From Muricea muricata (taxonomy: Eukaryota > Cnidaria > Anthozoa > Malacalcyonacea > Plexauridae): a DNA stretch of 64,000 nt. The position numbers were made by a program, and so were the translations under genes. The stretch covers positions 25,659,418-25,723,417 of the forward strand of contig OY979716.1 in assembly GCA_963855995.1 (NCBI GenBank), given 5' to 3'. Of this stretch, positions 60,101 through 64,000 are shown piece after piece; position 1 is the first letter of the stretch; the number at the start of each line of letters is the position of its first letter. The notes beneath the pieces are model-generated. The model was not told where the DNA came from. It worked only from the letters and a program-made list of their open reading frames with translations, and ran no database searches.

Positions 60101-60435
60101 TGTCGGAGAAGAAATTCTGGCAAGATGCCGATCCAGAAATCGACGCATTCCTGTTGATGTTAGGGCAATGTCGAGATGTCTTCAACATAGTGGAATTCGC
60201 TGCCTCCTACCCACAATGCAGAGGACATTTGGACGCACTGCGGAGAAAAGCAAATGTTCGCGTCATGTTTGATCGATGCCCATTTGCCAACGCCGTCGCA
60301 GCTTCAGAGCAAAAAGCAGGGGAGGTACAGCAGCCAGTCGAAGAAGAGGAGGAACTTGATGCGGACGGTGACCCAGCACGACCTCCGTTAAGTAGCCAGT
60401 CATACTGGACCAAAATTAAGAAGTGGAGGCCGTGA
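57199..60435 (+). CDS. SF3-helicase protein, copy 2, intact two-exon gene
   Basis: Exon 1 (57199-57276, 26 codons) ends ACG|GTAAGT. Exon 2 (57622-60435) follows TTCTTTCAG in phase 0, giving about 963 residues with no interruption. The start is favoured by the TATA box upstream and the exact exon match in copy 1. Residues 420-427 (GPRDSGKT) are Walker A, 462-468 (LVIVDEW) Walker B, 504-511 (PYYITSNN) motif C, and R524/R525 the likely arginine finger: a superfamily 3 helicase core of the parvovirus NS1/papillomavirus E1 type. Residues 1-400 match nothing I know, and no convincing HUH nickase motif is present. A Ser/Thr/Pro-rich linker (about 590-795) leads to a conserved charged tail. It may be a domesticated viral or replicon protein, or the replicase of an undescribed element. 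ATPase function is inferred from motifs. Confidence 0.85.
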
Positions 60436-60639
60436 TAGACATGTCTTCTTTTACGCCAGTAAGAATGGGGTAAAAATATTCCCATAAAATTTGAAATGTT
60501 TCCATGTCTAAACTTCATGTGTGCTTGTGTATGTTTCTGCTATATAAAGTAAATATAGAGATTTCAAAAAGACCTTATCATTTTCATACTAACGTTCATG
60601 CAACTGAAAACGTTAAAGTGCATATATCAATAATCATCT

Positions 60640-61010
60640 TACCTGGTGATCAAAGCTTCATAAATATAAGCAAGAAAATTGCTTTCAGTTGCAAAACAGA
60701 CTTGTTTAAATCACTCGTCGTTACAAACAGTGATTCTTTCGTTCACCATTATCGTGCGGTAATACGTTCGATAGCCATGAGAGCTGTTACATTTGGTCGC
60801 ATTCCATAACCCTAACCAGCTGATGATGTTTGTATATATATATTTTTTCATTACTTTTCCATTCTCCATATGTGCTAGCTGAACATTTCACAGTGTGAAA
60901 ATATTGTATGGAATCTACCAATGAGGAGTTCCGTGATTTGTTGTTGTTGTGTGTGTGTGTGCATATGCATATGTATGTATGTATGACTGTCTGTGTACGG
61001 CCTTCAACCA
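60640..61010 (-). pseudogene. diverged counterpart of the 49.0-kb unknown exon
   Basis: Read on the minus strand, ATATTTTCACACTGT, a GAAAAGTAATG stretch, GAAAGCAATTTTCTTGCTTA and finally CACCAG|GTAAGATG parallel the plus-strand exon at 49135-49382 in order and spacing. The frame is broken. It stands tail-to-tail with helicase copy 2, just as the 49-kb exon does with copy 1. Confidence 0.4.
60940..60985. repeat. TTG/TG and TATG microsatellite
   Basis: Short TTG units, a TG run and GTATGTATG units lie inside the diverged exon counterpart. Confidence 0.8.
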
Positions 61011-61349
61011 AGTCCTATAATCAGCCAACGTAACATATAGCAACGGCGAGAAATGTACTTAATACCAAAATTATACACTAACATTTCAGTTAATTCATCA
61101 TTGTTTTAACTAAATATTCATTGTTTGAAGTTTCTGTCTTCTTTAAAAACAAAAGTTCCGTTAGTCGTCATTTGAACACTGACTTCAAGCCAATTATAGG
61201 CATGACAAGAACAAGATTTTTGGCCTTGAAAAAGTTCAGAACATTCATTAATTCTTTAACACGAGCTTTGGGTCTGTACGATTCAAGAACAGTCTGCAGT
61301 GATTGTACATGTTTAACGTCTTAGAAATGGCTAAAATTTGAAGGTTTAA

Positions 61350-64000
61350 CGCAGTTGCTACGCGGTTGCTACGGACTTTGTTGGAACGTTTAAGACACAG
61401 GATATGTAGAATATTGGAATCGCATAACCACAGGAAAAAAAATTTAAAATAGCAAATGAAAAAAATGAAATTTAAAATAGCAAATGAAAAAAAAAAAGAG
61501 GTTACCATTAAGAATTACGATATCTGCTTACATTTGGGGTTTTCTCTTAGTGTCCTTCTCATTCAGTTTGAAAAAAATACCTAAAAATTAACTGGCAACC
61601 TAATAGAAATCCTAATAAAATCGACCGGCTACCATAATAAAACGACCGGCTACCAACATATAGTAGCCGGTCTTGAAATTTTTCTAAGTGTCGTTGTGAT
61701 TTACTCTAATAGGAATCCTAGTAAAATCGACTGGCTACCTTGTATAAAACGACCGGCTAGCAATATATAGTAGCCGGTCTTGAAATTTTTCTGAGTGTCG
61801 TTGTGATTTACTTTGCCTCATACTCCACCGGCTACCGGCTACCTAATATAGATCCTAGTAAAATCGACCGGCTACTGACCGGCTACCTTATATAAAACAA
61901 CCGGCTACCAATATATAGTAGCCGGTCTTGAAATTTTTCTAAGTGTCGTTCTGATTTTTACTTTGTCTCAAACTCCACCGGCTACCGGCTACCTAATACA
62001 AATCCTAGTAAAATCGACTGGCTACTGACCGGCTACCTTATATAAAACGACCGGCTACCAATATATAGTAGCCGGTCTTGAAATTTTTCTAAGTGTCGTT
62101 GTGATTTACTTTGTCTCAAACTCCACCGGCTACCGGCTACCTAATACAAATCCTAGTAAAATCGACCGGCTACTGACCGGCTACCTTATATAAAACGACC
62201 GGCTACCAATATATAGTAGCCGGTCTTGAAATTTTTCTAAGTGTCGTTCTGATTTTTACTTTGTCTCAAACTCCACCGGCTACCGGCTACCTAATACAAA
62301 TCCTAGTAAAATCGACCGGCTACTGACCGGCTACCTTATATAAAACGACCGGCTACCAATATATAGTAGCCGGTCTTGAAATTTGTCTAAGTGTCGTTGT
62401 GATTTACTCGATTTAATAGAAATCCTAACAAAATCGACCGGCTACCATGTAAAGTCTCTCATCTAAGTCTCTAATAATTTTACTTCGAAAAAATACCAGT
62501 TACCGATGTGAACTCCAAGTGAAATGGACAGACGAAATTACTTTGCTATATATTCAATGGATCTGGAAGTAAATCACAACGACACTTCGAAAAATTTCAA
62601 CGACCGGCTACTATATGTTAGGAGTGTCAAGAGTGCAAATATCTAAGAACATTTATACATAATTATATATAGATATATTACGTTTCACCTTTACCAAGAC
62701 TTGTCGTTGTGATCATAATTTGTTCCTTCAAAGCTAAATGCAGTTGGACAAGCGTCAGCTCGCCAATGCTCTCGTTAACCAAGCAAGGCTTTCGTTCTCA
62801 AGACAGCTACGGACTAACACCCATCTAGATTCTTTTAAGATCAATGAAGATCAATAACTTGCTCGATCACTCAAGATCAATAACTTGCTCGATCACTCAA
62901 GATCAATAACTTCATGTGAAGTCCTTTCCAATATTCGATATTTCAAAATTTAAGTTCTCCTCGTTAACTTTTTTGGCTTTCTCCTTGCTCCTTTCTCCTT
63001 GCTCCTTTTATATTCGAGGCTTATAGTAATTTACATATACATAATTATTTAAATCTACCTATTTTAGGTAACAGGTAGCCGGTCGTTTTATACAATAGTA
63101 GCCAGTCGATTTTACTAGGATTTCTATTAGAGTAAATCACAACGACACTTAGAAAAATTTCAACACCGGCTACCATAAGTTGGTAGCCGGTCTTTTTATT
63201 ATGGTAGCCGGTCAGTAGCCGGTCGATTTTATTAGGATTTCTATTAGGTAGCCGGTAGCCGGTGGAGTTTGAGGCAAAGTAAATCACAACGACACTTAGA
63301 AAAATTTCAAGACCGGCTACTATATGTTGGTAGCCGGTCGTTTTATTATGGTAGCCGGTCGTTTTATTATGGTAGCCGGTCGATTTTACTAGGATTTGTA
63401 TTAGGTAGCCGGTAGCCGGTGGAGTTTGAGGCAAAGTAAATCACAACGACACTTAGAAAAAATTCAGGACCGGCTACTATGTATTGGTAGCCGGTCGATT
63501 TATTATGGTAGCCGGTCAGTAGTAGCCGGTCGATTTTACTAGGATTTATATTAGGTAGCCGGTAGCCGGTGGAGTATGAGGCAAAGTAAATCACAACGAC
63601 ACTTAGAAAAATTTCAAGACCGGCTACTATATATTGCTAGCCGGTCGTTTTATACAAGGTAGCCAGTCGATTTTACTAGGATTTCTATTAGAGCAAATCA
63701 CAACGACACTTAGAAAAATTTCAAGACCGGCTACTATATGTTGGTAGCCGGTCGTTTTATTATGGTAGCCGGTCGTTTTATTATGGTAGCCGGTCGATTT
63801 TACTAGGATTTGTATTAGGTAGCCGGTAGCCGGTGGAGTTTGAGGCAAAGTAAATCACAAAGACACTTAGAAAAATTTCAAGACCGGCTGCTATATATTG
63901 ATAGCCGGTCGTTTTATTATGGTAGCCGGTCAGTAGCCGGTCGATTTTACTATGATTTATATTAGGTAGCCGGTAGCCGGTGGAGTTTGAGGCAAAGTAA
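61350..64000. mobile_element. right satellite-bearing element, reverse of the left one, runs off the window
   Basis: It contains a satellite array in forward orientation (61590-62440), the reverse complement of the 600-bp core (62450-63060) and a mirrored array from 63060 to the window end. Its first array matches the left element's second array (TTTGTCTCAAACTCC units) and its last matches the left element's first (GAGGCAAAGTA units), so the whole is inverted relative to 44.05-48.86 kb. A diverged version of the left terminal sequence (TTAAGAATTACGATATCTGC) precedes it. The outer end is beyond the window. Confidence 0.7.

Overview
The window reads as AT-rich nuclear DNA of an animal, most likely a cnidarian. 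Genes have spliceosomal introns with GT-AG signals (one GC-AG). It also has THAP-domain genes, a KIAA1958-like Crypton-derived recombinase, Penelope-like elements, CR1/L2-type LINEs, mariner, hAT and Harbinger-type MITEs, and a PsiD-like decarboxylase. No operons, rRNA genes or CRISPR arrays were seen. The cnidarian assignment is inference from this mixture.

Layout. 0-3 kb: a broken THAP gene, a palindrome-rich AT tract and a Harbinger-type MITE. 4.2-7.9 kb: minus-strand exons of a phosphatidylserine/tryptophan-decarboxylase-like enzyme, the most ordinary host-like gene here. 9.3-11.7 kb: a KIAA1958-like tyrosine-recombinase pseudogene split by a mariner relic. 12-17.3 kb: LINE fragments, a minisatellite and a Penelope-like element with a GIY-YIG remnant. 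17.9-23.2 kb: a decayed multi-exon SWIM zinc-finger gene, then an intact THAP exon on the other strand. 26-32 kb: nested MITEs, a tRNA-like sequence, a mariner foldback and a roughly 360-bp TAA tract formed at a LINE tail. 32.4-36.3 kb: a nearly complete but frameshifted CR1-type LINE with a GDSL-esterase ORF1. 37-39 kb: an inverted gene-fragment duplication, an hAT MITE and a second Penelope fragment. 42.0-43.6 kb: an intact 531-aa zinc finger / tyrosine recombinase / Myb gene, preceded by a dense cluster of GGAAC/GTTCC words.

44-64 kb is the most unusual part. Two related elements built of satellite arrays (motif GACCGGCTACC and its complement) lie at 44.05-48.86 kb and about 61.35 kb to beyond the window end, in opposite orientation. 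Between them are two head-to-head copies of a gene for a protein of about 963 residues with a superfamily 3 helicase core. They are separated by a CAT/CAC-rich spacer with mirrored TATA boxes. The right copy is intact. The left copy is interrupted by a 2.8-kb element with about 860-bp terminal inverted repeats that carries a SWIM exon and a THAP exon, and by a truncated LINE. A second, unrecognised gene lies tail-to-tail beyond each helicase copy. The arms are almost identical near the centre and clearly diverged further out, and most changes compared were synonymous. This suggests an inverted duplication of a conserved gene with local gene conversion, or a large undescribed palindromic mobile element.

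How the parts relate: the THAP plus SWIM pairing occurs at two loci (17.9-23.2 kb and 51.0-53.9 kb), which suggests a two-gene transposon lineage. Most of the rest is nested transposon debris. The best candidates for functional proteins are the decarboxylase, the 42-kb recombinase, the 57-60 kb helicase protein and possibly the 22.7-kb THAP exon.
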